Shown here: piece after piece, positions 7,340-15,891 of the stretch
How the letters are laid out: each line of letters starts with the position of its first letter
Numbering within the stretch: position 1 is the first letter of the stretch
DNA from: Actinoplanes siamensis
GTDB lineage: Bacteria > Actinomycetota > Actinomycetes > Mycobacteriales > Micromonosporaceae
Length of the DNA stretch: 64,000 nt
NCBI RefSeq assembly: GCF_016862395.1
Contig: NZ_BOMW01000024.1
Location: 62,001-126,000, forward strand
Reading direction: 5' to 3'
Notes under the pieces: model-generated
What the model saw: only the letters and a program-made list of their open reading frames with translations
What the model was told of the DNA's origin: nothing
Databases searched by the model: none
Made by a program: the position numbers and the translations under genes

Positions 7340-8836
7340 GTGCAGACAATCGAATCGCTGGCCACCGTCGACCTGGGCGACAGAGCGTCGCAGGCCAGGC
7401 GGGGCAGACGAGCCGGCGAGACACGAGCCGGATGGCAGAACCGGTACGCCCGGATGCTGTACCTGATCGACTACGTGGTCGGCCTCGGCGCCGCGTGCTG
7501 GGCGCTGGTCCTGCGGTTCGGCCCGGACGGCGACGAACCGAACATGAAGGGCTACGTCCTGCTGACCGCCCTGCTGCCGATCGCCTGGATCGCCTGTCTC
7601 TCGGCGAACCGCGCCTACGAGCCGCGCCACCTGTTCGTCGGCACCGACGAGTACGCCCGGGTGTTCCGCTCCGGCGTGGCGCTGATGGCCGCGCTGGCCA
7701 TCGTCTCGTTCGCCTTCGACCTGCGCCTGGCCCGCGGCTACGTGAGCATCGCCCTGCCGCTGGCGATCGCCGTCGACCTCGGCGCCCGCTACCTCTACCG
7801 CCAGCGGCTGCACCGCTCCTGGGGCCGGGGCAACCGGCTGCACCGGGTCCTGCTGGTCGGCCACGAGACGGCCGTCTCGGACATGACCCGCCGGCTGCGC
7901 CGCGAGCGATACCACGGGTTCGCCGTGATCGGCGCGGTGCTGCCGGCCACCCCGAGCCCCAAGACGTTCGCCAAGGGCATGCCGCCGGTGTACGGCACCT
8001 TCGACGCCGTCGACTCCGCGGTCACCCGTGCCGACGCGGACACCGTGATCGTCCTGGCCTGCCCGGAGATCGACGGTCCCGCGCTGCGGCGGCTCGCGTG
8101 GCAGCTGGAGCGCGACGAGATCGACCTGATCGTGGCCAGCACGCTGGTCGACGTGGCCGGTGACCGCACCACCATCCGGCCGGTCGACGGCCTGCCGATG
8201 CTGCACGTCGAGCACCCCCGGCTCAAGGGCAGCGCACGCTTCTTCAAGGCCACCTTCGACCGGGTCGGCGCGCTGCTCCTGCTGATCCTGATCTCCCCGC
8301 TGCTGCTGGTCGTGGCCGGCCTGGTGATGTTCGGCCGGGGCGGCCGAGGCCCGGCGATCTTCAAGCAGGAGCGGGTGGGCAAGGACGGCCGCACGTTCAT
8401 GCTCTACAAGTTCCGCACCATGGTGGTCGGCGCGGAGGCCCGGCTCGCCGAACTGAAGGAGCTCAACGAACACGACGGCGAGCTCTTCAAGATCAGGCAG
8501 GACCCGCGGATCACCCCGATCGGCCACTGGCTGCGCCGCTTCTCGGTGGACGAGCTGCCCCAGCTGATCAACGTGCTCAAGGGCGACATGTCGCTGGTCG
8601 GGCCGCGCCCGCCGCTGGCCCGCGAGGTGGCCGGCTACCCGTCCGACATGCTGCGCCGGCTCGTCGTCAAGCCCGGCCTGACCGGCCTGTGGCAGGTGTC
8701 CGGCCGCTCCGACCTGTCCTGGGAGGAGTCGATCCGGCTGGATCTCAGCTACGTGGAGAACTGGTCGCTCGCCATGGACCTGGCCATTCTGATCCGTACC
8801 GTCAGCGCCGTCGTGCGCAGCTCGGGAGCCTATTGA
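7340..8836 (+). CDS. Undecaprenyl-phosphate sugar phosphotransferase (priming enzyme)
   Basis: Transfers a sugar-1-phosphate from a nucleotide sugar to undecaprenyl phosphate, starting repeat-unit assembly on the inner face of the membrane. The 498-residue protein has four N-terminal membrane segments (about 40-150), a Rossmann-like middle domain (about 165-290), a further hydrophobic segment (about 308-332) and the bacterial sugar transferase domain with KQERVGKDGRTFMLYKFRTM (about 342), DELPQLINVLKGDMSLVGPR (about 403) and GLTGLWQVSGRSDLSW. This matches the WcaJ/CpsE type. The GTG at 7340 is preceded by GGGGGCAGAG; an upstream TTG at 7259 would add 27 unlikely residues. It starts an operon with ugd and two further genes. 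Confidence 0.93.
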   Translation: MQTIESLATVDLGDRASQARRGRRAGETRAGWQNRYARMLYLIDYVVGLGAACWALVLRFGPDGDEPNMKGYVLLTALLPIAWIACLSANRAYEPRHLFVGTDEYARVFRSGVALMAALAIVSFAFDLRLARGYVSIALPLAIAVDLGARYLYRQRLHRSWGRGNRLHRVLLVGHETAVSDMTRRLRRERYHGFAVIGAVLPATPSPKTFAKGMPPVYGTFDAVDSAVTRADADTVIVLACPEIDGPALRRLAWQLERDEIDLIVASTLVDVAGDRTTIRPVDGLPMLHVEHPRLKGSARFFKATFDRVGALLLLILISPLLLVVAGLVMFGRGGRGPAIFKQERVGKDGRTFMLYKFRTMVVGAEARLAELKELNEHDGELFKIRQDPRITPIGHWLRRFSVDELPQLINVLKGDMSLVGPRPPLAREVAGYPSDMLRRLVVKPGLTGLWQVSGRSDLSWEESIRLDLSYVENWSLAMDLAILIRTVSAVVRSSGAY

Positions 8837-10179
8837 TGACCGCGCGTCCCCGTCTCACCGTGATCGGCACCGGTTACCTCGGCGCCACTCACGCGATCTG
8901 CATGGCCGTCCTGGGACTCGAGGTGCTCGGCGTCGACGTCGACGCCGACAAGGTGGACCGGCTCAACTCCGGTGTGGTCCCGTTCTTCGAACCCGGCCTG
9001 CCCGAGCTGCTCACCAAGGCGCTGGAGTCCGGCCGGCTGCGCTTCACCACCTCGTTCCGCGAGGCCGCCGCCTTCGGCGACGTCCACTTCCTCTGCGTCG
9101 GCACGCCGCAGCGGGCGGACTCGGAGGCCGCGGACCTGACGTACCTGGACGCCGCCGTCACCAGCCTCGCCCCGCACCTGGACCGGCGCGTCCTGGTGGC
9201 CGGCAAGTCCACCGTCCCGGTCGGCACCGCGGCCCGGATCGCCGCCCGGCTGCGCGAACTGGCCCCGGCCGGCGACCAGGTGGAGCTGGCGTGGAACCCG
9301 GAGTTCCTGCGCGAGGGCTTCGCCGTCGACGACACCATGCGGCCGGACCGGCTGGTCTTCGGGGTGACCTCGGACTGGGCGCGGGACCGGCTGCGGGCGG
9401 CGTTCCAGCCGGTGCTCGCGCAGGACGTGCCGGTCAAGGTGACCGACCTGCAGACCGCCGAGCTGGTCAAGGTCGCGGCGAACTCGTTCCTGGCCACCAA
9501 GATCTCCTACATCAACGCGATGGCCGAGGTCTGTGAGGCGACCGGCGCCGATGTGCACGATCTGGCCGAGGCGCTGGCGTACGACGAGCGGATCGGCGGG
9601 AGGTTCCTGCGCCCCGGGCTGGGGTTCGGCGGCGGGTGCCTGCCCAAGGACATCCGCGCGTTCGCGCACCGGGCCGAGGAGCTCGGGGTCGGGCAGGCGG
9701 TCGGCTTCCTGCGCGAGATCGACGGCATCAACCGGCGGCGCCGCGCCCGTACCGTCGATCTGGTCGTCGCGTCGTGCGGCGGGGACGTGGCCGGCAAGCG
9801 GGTCGCCGCGCTGGGGGCCGCGTTCAAACCGAACTCGGACGACATCCGCGACGCGCCGGCTCTCGACGTCGCGGCGACGCTGCGCCGGATGGGGGCGGAG
9901 GTGGTCGTCTACGACCCGGCCGCGATGGACAACGCCCGGCGGGCGCATCCTGAGCTGGGATATGCGACAAGCGCCCTGGACGCGGCCCGGGACGCGGACG
10001 TCGTGGTGCTGCTGACCGAGTGGAACGAGTTCCGCGAGATCGCGCCGTCGGCGTTGGCCGCCGTGGTCCGCCGGACCCGGATGGTCGACGGGCGCCACGC
10101 GCTCGTCCCGGCGGTCTGGGCCGCCGCCGGCTGGGACTACCGCGCTCTGGGCCGGCCGGCCGTGCAGGGCCGCTCGTGA
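8836..10179 (+). CDS. ugd: UDP-sugar 6-dehydrogenase (UDP-glucose dehydrogenase type)
   Basis: Oxidises the C6 hydroxyl of a UDP-hexose to a carboxylate using two NAD, giving UDP-glucuronate if the substrate is UDP-glucose. The 447-residue protein has the NAD motif GTGYLGATHA near residue 9, ELVKVAANSFLATKISYINA in the central helix and the catalytic cysteine in GFGGGCLPKDIRAF (about Cys268), then a C-terminal UDP-binding domain. The ATG overlaps the upstream stop (TGATG). UDP-GlcNAc dehydrogenases share the fold, so the exact substrate is not certain. A uronic acid in the polymer is likely. Confidence 0.92.
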   Translation: MTARPRLTVIGTGYLGATHAICMAVLGLEVLGVDVDADKVDRLNSGVVPFFEPGLPELLTKALESGRLRFTTSFREAAAFGDVHFLCVGTPQRADSEAADLTYLDAAVTSLAPHLDRRVLVAGKSTVPVGTAARIAARLRELAPAGDQVELAWNPEFLREGFAVDDTMRPDRLVFGVTSDWARDRLRAAFQPVLAQDVPVKVTDLQTAELVKVAANSFLATKISYINAMAEVCEATGADVHDLAEALAYDERIGGRFLRPGLGFGGGCLPKDIRAFAHRAEELGVGQAVGFLREIDGINRRRRARTVDLVVASCGGDVAGKRVAALGAAFKPNSDDIRDAPALDVAATLRRMGAEVVVYDPAAMDNARRAHPELGYATSALDAARDADVVVLLTEWNEFREIAPSALAAVVRRTRMVDGRHALVPAVWAAAGWDYRALGRPAVQGRS

Positions 10180-11246
10180 AGATCTCGGTGGTACGCCCGG
10201 ACGAGCTCGGCCCCGGGGAACTGGCGGCCTGGCGGCGACTGCGGAAGGACTCGCCCGCGCTGCGGAATCCGTTCCTGGCGCCGGAGTTCAGCGTCGCGGT
10301 CGGCCGCCGGCGTCCGGCCGCCCGGGTCGCCGTCCTGGAGGACTCCGCCGGGGTGGCCGGGTTCTTCCCGTTCGAGGTGCGCAACCGGCTCGTCGGGGTG
10401 CCGATCGGATTCGGGATCAGCGACTGCCAGGGTGCCGTGCTGCGCTCCGGTGTCGAGCTCGACCCGCTCTCCCTGCTGAAAGCCTGCCGACTGCCGGTGT
10501 GGGAGTACGACCACCTGATGGCCGACCAGTTCACGCGCTTCCACTCGGTCGTGACGGGGTCGCCGCTGATGAACCTGGCGGACGGCTACCCGGCGTACCT
10601 CGAAGACCGCAACCAAGCCGGCGACGTCGTCCGGCAGACGCTGCGCAAGCAGCGGAAAATGGTCCGCGAGGTGGGCGACGAGCGGTTCGTCTGGGACGAC
10701 CGCGGCCCGGCCGCGCTGGCCGCCCTGCGGGACTGGAAGTCCGCGCAGTATCAGCGCACCCAGCAGTACGACCGGTTCGCCACCCCGTGGATCGCCGGCG
10801 TGCTGGAGGAGCTGCAGGCGTCCGGGTCGGACGACTGCCGGGCCGTGGTCTCCACGATCTACGCGGGGGACCGGCCGGTCGCCGCGCATCTCGGCCTGCG
10901 CAGCGAGTCCGTCCTGGCCTACTGGTTCCCGTCCTACGACCCGGGCCTGTCGAAGTATTCCGCCGGCATTCTGCTCTGCCTGCGGATGGCCGAGGCGGGC
11001 GCCGCGGACGGCATCCGGCAGATCGACCTGGGCAAATCCGAGGCGCTGTACAAGACCCGGCTGAAGAACGACGAGACTCCGGTCGCCGCCGGCCGGATCG
11101 GCAGGTCCTGGCCGGTCAGCACGGCACGGAGGGCGCAGACCGCGATGTCGCGCTCGCTGCGGCAGGGGGCGCTGGGGGAGAAGCTGAAGAGCGGCCGCAC
11201 CGGAAGGGTGCTCCGCGGACTGAAGGCGAGGCTGGCGTCGCGATGA
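10176..11246 (+). CDS. FemAB/CelD-like GNAT acyltransferase
   Basis: The 356-residue protein resembles the acyltransferases found in exopolysaccharide and cellulose loci (BioF2/CelD-type, double GNAT). Visible blocks are VVRQTLRKQRKMVREVGDER, the second GNAT core RAVVSTIYAGDRPVAAHLGL and the conserved end RQIDLGKSEALYKTRLKN, which binds substrate in related enzymes. The likely job is N- or O-acylation of a sugar or lipid-linked intermediate. The GTG start overlaps the ugd stop (GTGA); the GT2 gene follows with another ATGA overlap, so it is firmly inside the operon. The acyl donor is unknown. Confidence 0.8.
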   Translation: MKISVVRPDELGPGELAAWRRLRKDSPALRNPFLAPEFSVAVGRRRPAARVAVLEDSAGVAGFFPFEVRNRLVGVPIGFGISDCQGAVLRSGVELDPLSLLKACRLPVWEYDHLMADQFTRFHSVVTGSPLMNLADGYPAYLEDRNQAGDVVRQTLRKQRKMVREVGDERFVWDDRGPAALAALRDWKSAQYQRTQQYDRFATPWIAGVLEELQASGSDDCRAVVSTIYAGDRPVAAHLGLRSESVLAYWFPSYDPGLSKYSAGILLCLRMAEAGAADGIRQIDLGKSEALYKTRLKNDETPVAAGRIGRSWPVSTARRAQTAMSRSLRQGALGEKLKSGRTGRVLRGLKARLASR

Positions 11247-12160
11247 CGATTCTGGTGGCGGTCGTCTCCTACAACAGCGAGCGCCTGCTCCCCGATCTGA
11301 TCGCGGGACTGCGCTCCGGGCTGGACGGCCAGAAATGGCATCTCACGGTGGCCGACAACGCGTCCCGGGACGGCAGCGTCGCGCTGGTGCGCACGCTCGC
11401 GCCGGAGGCGACAGTCCTCGAGATGGGCCGCAACGCGGGTTACGCGGCAGGCATCAACGCCGCGGTCGCCGCGTCCCCGGCGCACGACGCCGTCCTGGTG
11501 CTCAACCCGGACGTGCGGCTGACGCCGGGTTGTGTGCCGCGTCTGCTGCGGGCGCTGCGCGAGCCGGGGACCGGCATCGCGGTGCCGCGCCTGGTGGACG
11601 GCTCCGGCACGCTGATCCCCACCCAGCGCCGGGAACCGAGCGTCCTGCGGACGCTGGGCGACGCTGTCCTGGGGGCGCGGCGGGCCGGCCGCTTCCGCCT
11701 GCTGGGTGAGGTGGTGACCGACCCTTCCCAGTACGAGGTGGAGCGGTTCACCGACTGGGCCGAGGGATCGACGCAGCTCATCAGCGCGGACTGCTGGGCG
11801 CGGATCGCGCCGTGGGACGAGTCGTTCTTCCTGTACTCCGAGGAGACCGATTTCGCCCTGCGGGCCCGGGACGCGGGATTGCGGACACGCTATGTTCCGG
11901 ACGCGCACGCGGTCCATCTGGAGGGCGACTCCCGGGTGTCGCCGGGGTTGTGGGCGCTGCTGACGCTGAACAAGGTTCGCCTGTTCCGGCGCCGGCACGG
12001 CCCGGCGCGGTCGGCGGCATACTGGGCGGCGCTGGTGCTGCGCGAGTCCAGCCGGGCCGCCCTGGGCAAACGGCCGAGCCGGGCGGCGGCGCGCGACCTG
12101 CTGACGCCGTCGCGCCTGCGCGAGACCCCGGGGCCGGCCAGCGTCATCCGCTGGGCGTGA
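11243..12160 (+). CDS. Family 2 glycosyltransferase (rhamnosyltransferase-like)
   Basis: The 305-residue protein begins TILVAVVSYNSERLLPDLIA, has the nucleotide-binding region VADNASRDGS, the metal-binding block VLVLNPDVRLTPG and the acceptor-side motif SFFLYSEETDFALRARDAG. This pattern is typical of GT2 rhamnosyltransferases acting on lipid-linked repeat units. There are no membrane segments, so it acts at the cytoplasmic face. It is the last gene of the four-gene operon started by the priming enzyme. The rhamnose guess rests on sequence pattern and on the nearby rml genes. Confidence 0.88.
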   Translation: MTILVAVVSYNSERLLPDLIAGLRSGLDGQKWHLTVADNASRDGSVALVRTLAPEATVLEMGRNAGYAAGINAAVAASPAHDAVLVLNPDVRLTPGCVPRLLRALREPGTGIAVPRLVDGSGTLIPTQRREPSVLRTLGDAVLGARRAGRFRLLGEVVTDPSQYEVERFTDWAEGSTQLISADCWARIAPWDESFFLYSEETDFALRARDAGLRTRYVPDAHAVHLEGDSRVSPGLWALLTLNKVRLFRRRHGPARSAAYWAALVLRESSRAALGKRPSRAAARDLLTPSRLRETPGPASVIRWA

Positions 12161-12277
12161 GCCCGCCCATCCGCCTTTCCGTCACCCGCCACCGGAGCCG
12201 GCCGGTGATCGAGGGGCGAACAGCGTCGTGGTGGACCGGGTGACGTGGGCCGGCGGCCGGGATGCCGGGCGTGCCGG

Positions 12278-12409
12278 TCAGCGCCAGCGGCGCGGGCAGC
12301 GGCCGGCGCGGCGGAGGCGGCCCAGGACGTCCTCCACCGCGTAGACCCCGAGAATGCCGGCGAGGCCGCCGACCACAGGCGTGGCGAGTTCCGTGAGTAG
12401 CGTCTGCAT
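12278..12409 (-). CDS. Small hydrophobic protein of 43 residues
   Basis: An ATG at 12409 opens a 43-codon frame with a hydrophobic first half (ELATPVVGGLAGILGVYAV) and an arginine-rich end (GRLRRAGRCPRRWR). It resembles the single-membrane-segment microproteins common in actinobacteria. It lies downstream of the 107-residue membrane protein on the same strand but beyond a strong hairpin, so it needs its own promoter. No Shine-Dalgarno sequence is clear. Function unknown; it could be chance. Confidence 0.4.
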   Translation of the reverse strand: MQTLLTELATPVVGGLAGILGVYAVEDVLGRLRRAGRCPRRWR

Positions 12410-12486
12410 GTCCGCCTGGTCGGCTCGGCCGGGTGCCGCAGCCGGCGCCGATCGGGTGCGGGACGGGTGCGGACGCCACGCGAAAG

Positions 12487-12531
12487 CCGGCAGGGGCGCC
12501 GCCGTGTCGGAAACGGCGGCGCCCCTGCCGG
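12487..12531 (-). terminator. Strong 19-bp perfect hairpin, likely terminator
   Basis: Arms at 12487-12505 and 12513-12531 are exact reverse complements over 19 bases (CCGGCAGGGGCGCCGCCGT and its complement) with a 7-base loop. It follows the stop of the 107-residue membrane protein by about 65 bases. A short CTTTC follows on the minus strand. Probably a factor-independent or GC-rich actinobacterial terminator; it could work in both directions. Confidence 0.75.
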
Positions 12532-12614
12532 GCCGGCTGTGTCGCGGGTCAGCGGTCGCGCGGGTCAGCGGTCACGCGAGCCGGCTGTGTCGCGGGTCAG
12601 CGGTCGCGCGGGTC
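12532..12614. repeat. 35-base direct repeat at the 3' end of a membrane-protein gene
   Basis: The same 35 bases occur at 12532-12566 and 12580-12614 (period 48). The right copy contains the stop codon and last codons of the neighbouring gene, so the left copy is a duplicated gene end that carries a second in-phase-like stop region. It lies directly beside the 19-bp hairpin. Confidence 0.7.
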
Positions 12615-12920
12615 GAGGTCGCGGCTGCGCGAGCCGGCCTTCGCCAGACCGCGACTGACCATGTAGCCGATGGTCAGCAGGGTGATGTACCACCACGCCT
12701 TGTCGGCGGCGAAGTAGTCGCTGCCGTTGTTCGCGGCGCCGTCGCCGACGGTCTGCGAGGCGATCAGCACGCCGATCACGGCGGCGAGATAGACGAACAG
12801 CTCAGTGGTCTTCCACGACGGTTTCGTCTCGTCGCCGTGGGCGCGGGCGACGTGCACGTCGCGGTCGCCGACGATGCGGTCCTTGGTGTGAGCGCCGTCG
12901 ATGTGGGCAGTCGTAGTCAT
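12597..12920 (-). CDS. Small conserved two-TM membrane protein
   Basis: The 107-residue protein has a hydrophilic N-terminus (DGAHTKDRIVGDRDVHV), then two membrane segments (about 35-55, ELFVYLAAVIGVLIASQ, and about 75-93, WWYITLLTIGYMVSRGLA) and an arginine-rich tail. The ATG at 12920 sits behind GGAG at good spacing; a TTG four codons upstream overlaps that ribosome site and is less likely. The type is common in actinobacterial genomes without an assigned function. Its last codons lie inside a duplicated 35-base repeat. Confidence 0.78.
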   Translation of the reverse strand: MTTTAHIDGAHTKDRIVGDRDVHVARAHGDETKPSWKTTELFVYLAAVIGVLIASQTVGDGAANNGSDYFAADKAWWYITLLTIGYMVSRGLAKAGSRSRDLDPRDR

Positions 12921-13074
12921 GGTCAACTCCAATGGGGGGTCCGCAGTTCCTGATCGTCAGGCGACTGCTTGTCTGTCCGTTCCTGACCTGGTGTATCCCC
13001 CATCGCCCGGGATGGGAAACCCAACAGATGACGAAACATCGGATTTGGCCTGGCGGACCCGCCCGAAGGTGACG

Positions 13075-13740
13075 TCAGCGCCAGCTCTTGACCAGGGTGG
13101 CCGCCGCGTTGCGGGCGCGCACCGGGAGCCGGCGGGAACGCTGGACCGCCGCCCGTACCGAATCCGGGGTGTCGGTGTCGTAGACGCTGAAGCGCGGCTG
13201 CAACCAGGCGCCGGGCGAGGCCGGGCGCCGGTCGCTGGTGAAGACCGTGGTGTATCCGAGGCGGCGGAGCCCGGTCAGCGTGGTGCGGTCGTAGCGGCCC
13301 AGCGGGCACGCCGCCCGGGTCACCGGGCGTCCGGTTACAGCGGCGATCCGGTCGCGGGCGAGCGAGAGCTCCTCGTGGATCGCCGGCGGGGACATCGCGC
13401 GCCACGGATGGTGGTGCATGCCGTGGGTGCCCACCGACATCCCGTTGCTCAGCAGCACGCGCAGCTCCGGCTCGCCGAGGCTGCCGGCGGAGCCGAGACG
13501 GCCGGCCAGGACGAAGAACTCCGCGGTCAGACCGCGGTCGAGCAGCGCCGGCAGAGCGATCTCGACGTCCGAGCTGTTGCTGTCGTCGAAGCTCAGCCGG
13601 ACCGGGACGGACCACGAGACGATGTCGTCCAGGAGGGCCGCGAACGAGGATTCGGAGATCCAGTACCGCTGCTCGCCGGGCTCCAGCTCCCGCGCGGGCG
13701 TGCCGATGCCGTGGAACAGGATGTTGATGTGCTCAGGCAT
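13075..13740 (-). CDS. Polysaccharide deacetylase (CE4 type)
   Basis: The 221-residue NodB-like protein has the metal-binding Asp pair in RLSFDDSNSSD and the histidine motif THGMHHHPW, both CE4 hallmarks, with VTRAACPLGRYDRTT corresponding to a later catalytic motif. It would remove N- or O-acetyl groups from a sugar. No signal peptide or membrane segment is visible, so it may act on lipid-linked or nucleotide-linked precursors in the cytoplasm. It is the last gene of the leftward exopolysaccharide operon and its start overlaps the upstream GT2 stop by eight bases. Confidence 0.85.
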   Translation of the reverse strand: MPEHINILFHGIGTPARELEPGEQRYWISESSFAALLDDIVSWSVPVRLSFDDSNSSDVEIALPALLDRGLTAEFFVLAGRLGSAGSLGEPELRVLLSNGMSVGTHGMHHHPWRAMSPPAIHEELSLARDRIAAVTGRPVTRAACPLGRYDRTTLTGLRRLGYTTVFTSDRRPASPGAWLQPRFSVYDTDTPDSVRAAVQRSRRLPVRARNAAATLVKSWR

Positions 13741-14572
13741 GCGCCCGCTCCCTCGACGAGCCGTCGTGACCCCAGTCCACCGGGCCCCGCCGCCGGGCCT
13801 GCACCGCCGCGTGGACGGTGATGCCGACGTAGCACACCGCGGCCGGCGCCAGCCACGGGCGGCGCAGGACCACGTCCGTGAGCCAGGAGGAACGGCCCGG
13901 TGGCCGTACCGCCGGCTTGATCTCGCCGCGCGCCGCGGCCGCGCGCATCGCCGTGTTGCCGGCGCGGACCCGGATCAGCCGGCGGACCAGGTCGCGGGTG
14001 TTCCGCGGCGTGGCCACCACCGACCGCACCGAGGCGACCTGGATCTTCTCGTCGGCGGTGAACAGCGAGTCGACGAACAGGTCGTCCGCGACCAGGTCCG
14101 GGAAGGTCGCGAAGCGGGAGCGCCCGGCCGCGGAGAGCGCGATCACCCCGCGGCCGAAGAGACCGGTCCGCAACGCCGGCAGATGCCGGTGCACGCTGAA
14201 GTAGGCCCTGACCAGAATCGGCCGCCCGGTCAGGTCCAGCGCCCGGTGCGCGGTGGCCGCGGGGTGCGAGGCGCAGGCCGACGCCAGAGCGCGCAGACCG
14301 GAAGTGGTCAGGATGACGTCCGCGTCCAGGTAGACCCGGGGAAAACCGGCCGCGACCCGATCGCCGGCGTTGAGGGCGCCGGCTTTGCCCGGCGCGGGGA
14401 GATCGACGACGCGTACGCCCCGCTCGCGTGCCACCCGGGCGGTGTCGTCGGCGCAGCCGTTGGCCACCACCGTGACGTCGAACTCGCCGGGCGCCGCGTC
14501 CGCCAGCAGGGTGTCCAGGCACCGGCCGAGCACCGCGGCCTCGTTGTGCGCGGCGATCACCACACTGGTCAC
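13733..14572 (-). CDS. Family 2 glycosyltransferase with C-terminal hydrophobic segment
   Basis: The 279-residue protein starts at GTG 14572 (MTSVVIAAHNEAAVLGRCLD) and has the GT2 pattern VTVVANGCADDT, then KAGALNAGDR and the metal-site RVYLDADVIL. The acceptor-side region is VADDLFVDSLF. A hydrophobic stretch near 245-260 (APAAVCYVGITVHAAV) suggests membrane contact. It is embedded between a GT4 (overlap GTGA) and the deacetylase. The sugar it transfers is unknown. Confidence 0.88.
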   Translation of the reverse strand: MTSVVIAAHNEAAVLGRCLDTLLADAAPGEFDVTVVANGCADDTARVARERGVRVVDLPAPGKAGALNAGDRVAAGFPRVYLDADVILTTSGLRALASACASHPAATAHRALDLTGRPILVRAYFSVHRHLPALRTGLFGRGVIALSAAGRSRFATFPDLVADDLFVDSLFTADEKIQVASVRSVVATPRNTRDLVRRLIRVRAGNTAMRAAAARGEIKPAVRPPGRSSWLTDVVLRRPWLAPAAVCYVGITVHAAVQARRRGPVDWGHDGSSRERAHA

Positions 14573-15831
14573 GGCGCGTCCACCCGGGCCGGGGAGGAGG
14601 GCCGGCGCTGCCCGGGGACGCGCGGAGCCGGGCCGGGCCGGAGCAGGCGCTGCCACACCGCGACGTACTCGGCGGCCTGGTGTTCCCAGGACAGGAAGTC
14701 GCGGAAGCGCTGTCTGCCGATCTCGCGCATCCGCGCCCGCAGTGCCGGGTCGTCGAGCAGCGTGCCGATCGCCTCGGCGAACTCCGCGGGCGTGCCGTTG
14801 GGCACGTAGAGGCCGGCCCCGCCGACGGTCGCGTGCGTCTCGATCAGGTCGGCGGCCACCACCGGCACGCCGCGCCCCAGGTACTCCACCGTCTTCGCCA
14901 TCGTGGAGAGCTGGTTCATCCGGGTCGGCAGGTCCGGCTGCAGGGCGACGTCGGCCCGCCGCAGCAGCGCGTCCACCTCGGGGCCGGTGAGCCAGCCGGT
15001 GAACTCGACGACGTCGGTGAGCCCGCGGTCCGCGGCGAGCTCGCGCAGCCCGGCGGCCGTCTCGCCGTCGCCGGCCAGGATCATCCGCCAGCCGGTGCGG
15101 CCGCGCCGCACGACCAGCTCCGCGGCGGCCAGGACGGCGCCCTCGACGTTGTCCTGGGGACCGAAGACGCCCAGGTAGACGACGGTGAGCGGGCCGTCGG
15201 GACGAGGATCCGCGGACGCCGCGATCTCGGCGAGCGCCGGCCCGTTGCGCACCACTGTCACCTTCGCCGGGACGACCCCGCGGCGGACCGCGTTCTCCCG
15301 GAACGACTCGTTCGTCGCGAACACCGCGGTGGCCGTCCGCAGGGTCAGCTTCTCGAAGAGCACCAGCAACCGCGACACCAGCGGATTCGGCTCGCCGCCG
15401 CGGGAGATGTAGACCTCGGGGGACAGGTCGTGGTGGTCGAAGACCCACGGCCGGCCCAGCGCCCGGACCAGCAGCGCGAGCGGGAAGTAGATGTCCGGCG
15501 GGTTGCACACCTGGACCGCCTGGGCCCGGCCGCGGAGGATCTCGCCCAGCAGCCGGATCGTGATCCAGGCGAACGACCAGAGGAACTCCAGCGCGAACGA
15601 GAGCACCCCGCTGCCGTAGACGACGATCGGGTACGGCCGCAGCCGGGTGCGGTCGCTGCCGGGCAGGATCCGCAGGCTCCTGTCGCCGCGCGGCGCGATC
15701 ACCGTCACGTCGAAGCCGGCCGCCTCCAGACTCAGGCATTCGCGGATGACCCGGCGGTCCTTCTCGGCCGGCAGGTTAGCCACCAGAATCGCGACGCTCG
15801 GTCGCTTCACAATGATCACCCCGTTCGCCAC
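14569..15831 (-). CDS. Family 4 glycosyltransferase
   Basis: The 420-residue GT-B protein has an N-terminal acceptor domain (VAILVANLPAEKDRRVIREC, HDLSPEVYISRGGEPNP) and a C-terminal donor domain with VVYLGVFGPQDNVEGA, the ribose/phosphate-binding LSTMAKTVEYLGRGVPVVA and a late Glu-rich motif. It retains the donor sugar configuration. ATG 15831 is the apparent start, but a slightly later start is possible. It follows the Wzz-like gene by 60 bases in the same operon. Confidence 0.88.
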   Translation of the reverse strand: MANGVIIVKRPSVAILVANLPAEKDRRVIRECLSLEAAGFDVTVIAPRGDRSLRILPGSDRTRLRPYPIVVYGSGVLSFALEFLWSFAWITIRLLGEILRGRAQAVQVCNPPDIYFPLALLVRALGRPWVFDHHDLSPEVYISRGGEPNPLVSRLLVLFEKLTLRTATAVFATNESFRENAVRRGVVPAKVTVVRNGPALAEIAASADPRPDGPLTVVYLGVFGPQDNVEGAVLAAAELVVRRGRTGWRMILAGDGETAAGLRELAADRGLTDVVEFTGWLTGPEVDALLRRADVALQPDLPTRMNQLSTMAKTVEYLGRGVPVVAADLIETHATVGGAGLYVPNGTPAEFAEAIGTLLDDPALRARMREIGRQRFRDFLSWEHQAAEYVAVWQRLLRPGPAPRVPGQRRPSSPARVDAP

Positions 15832-15891
15832 CTGTTGACGCGAACAACATTCCAGAGAAGTCTTCGCGTAGCGATGCCGGGGAGTCCACAG

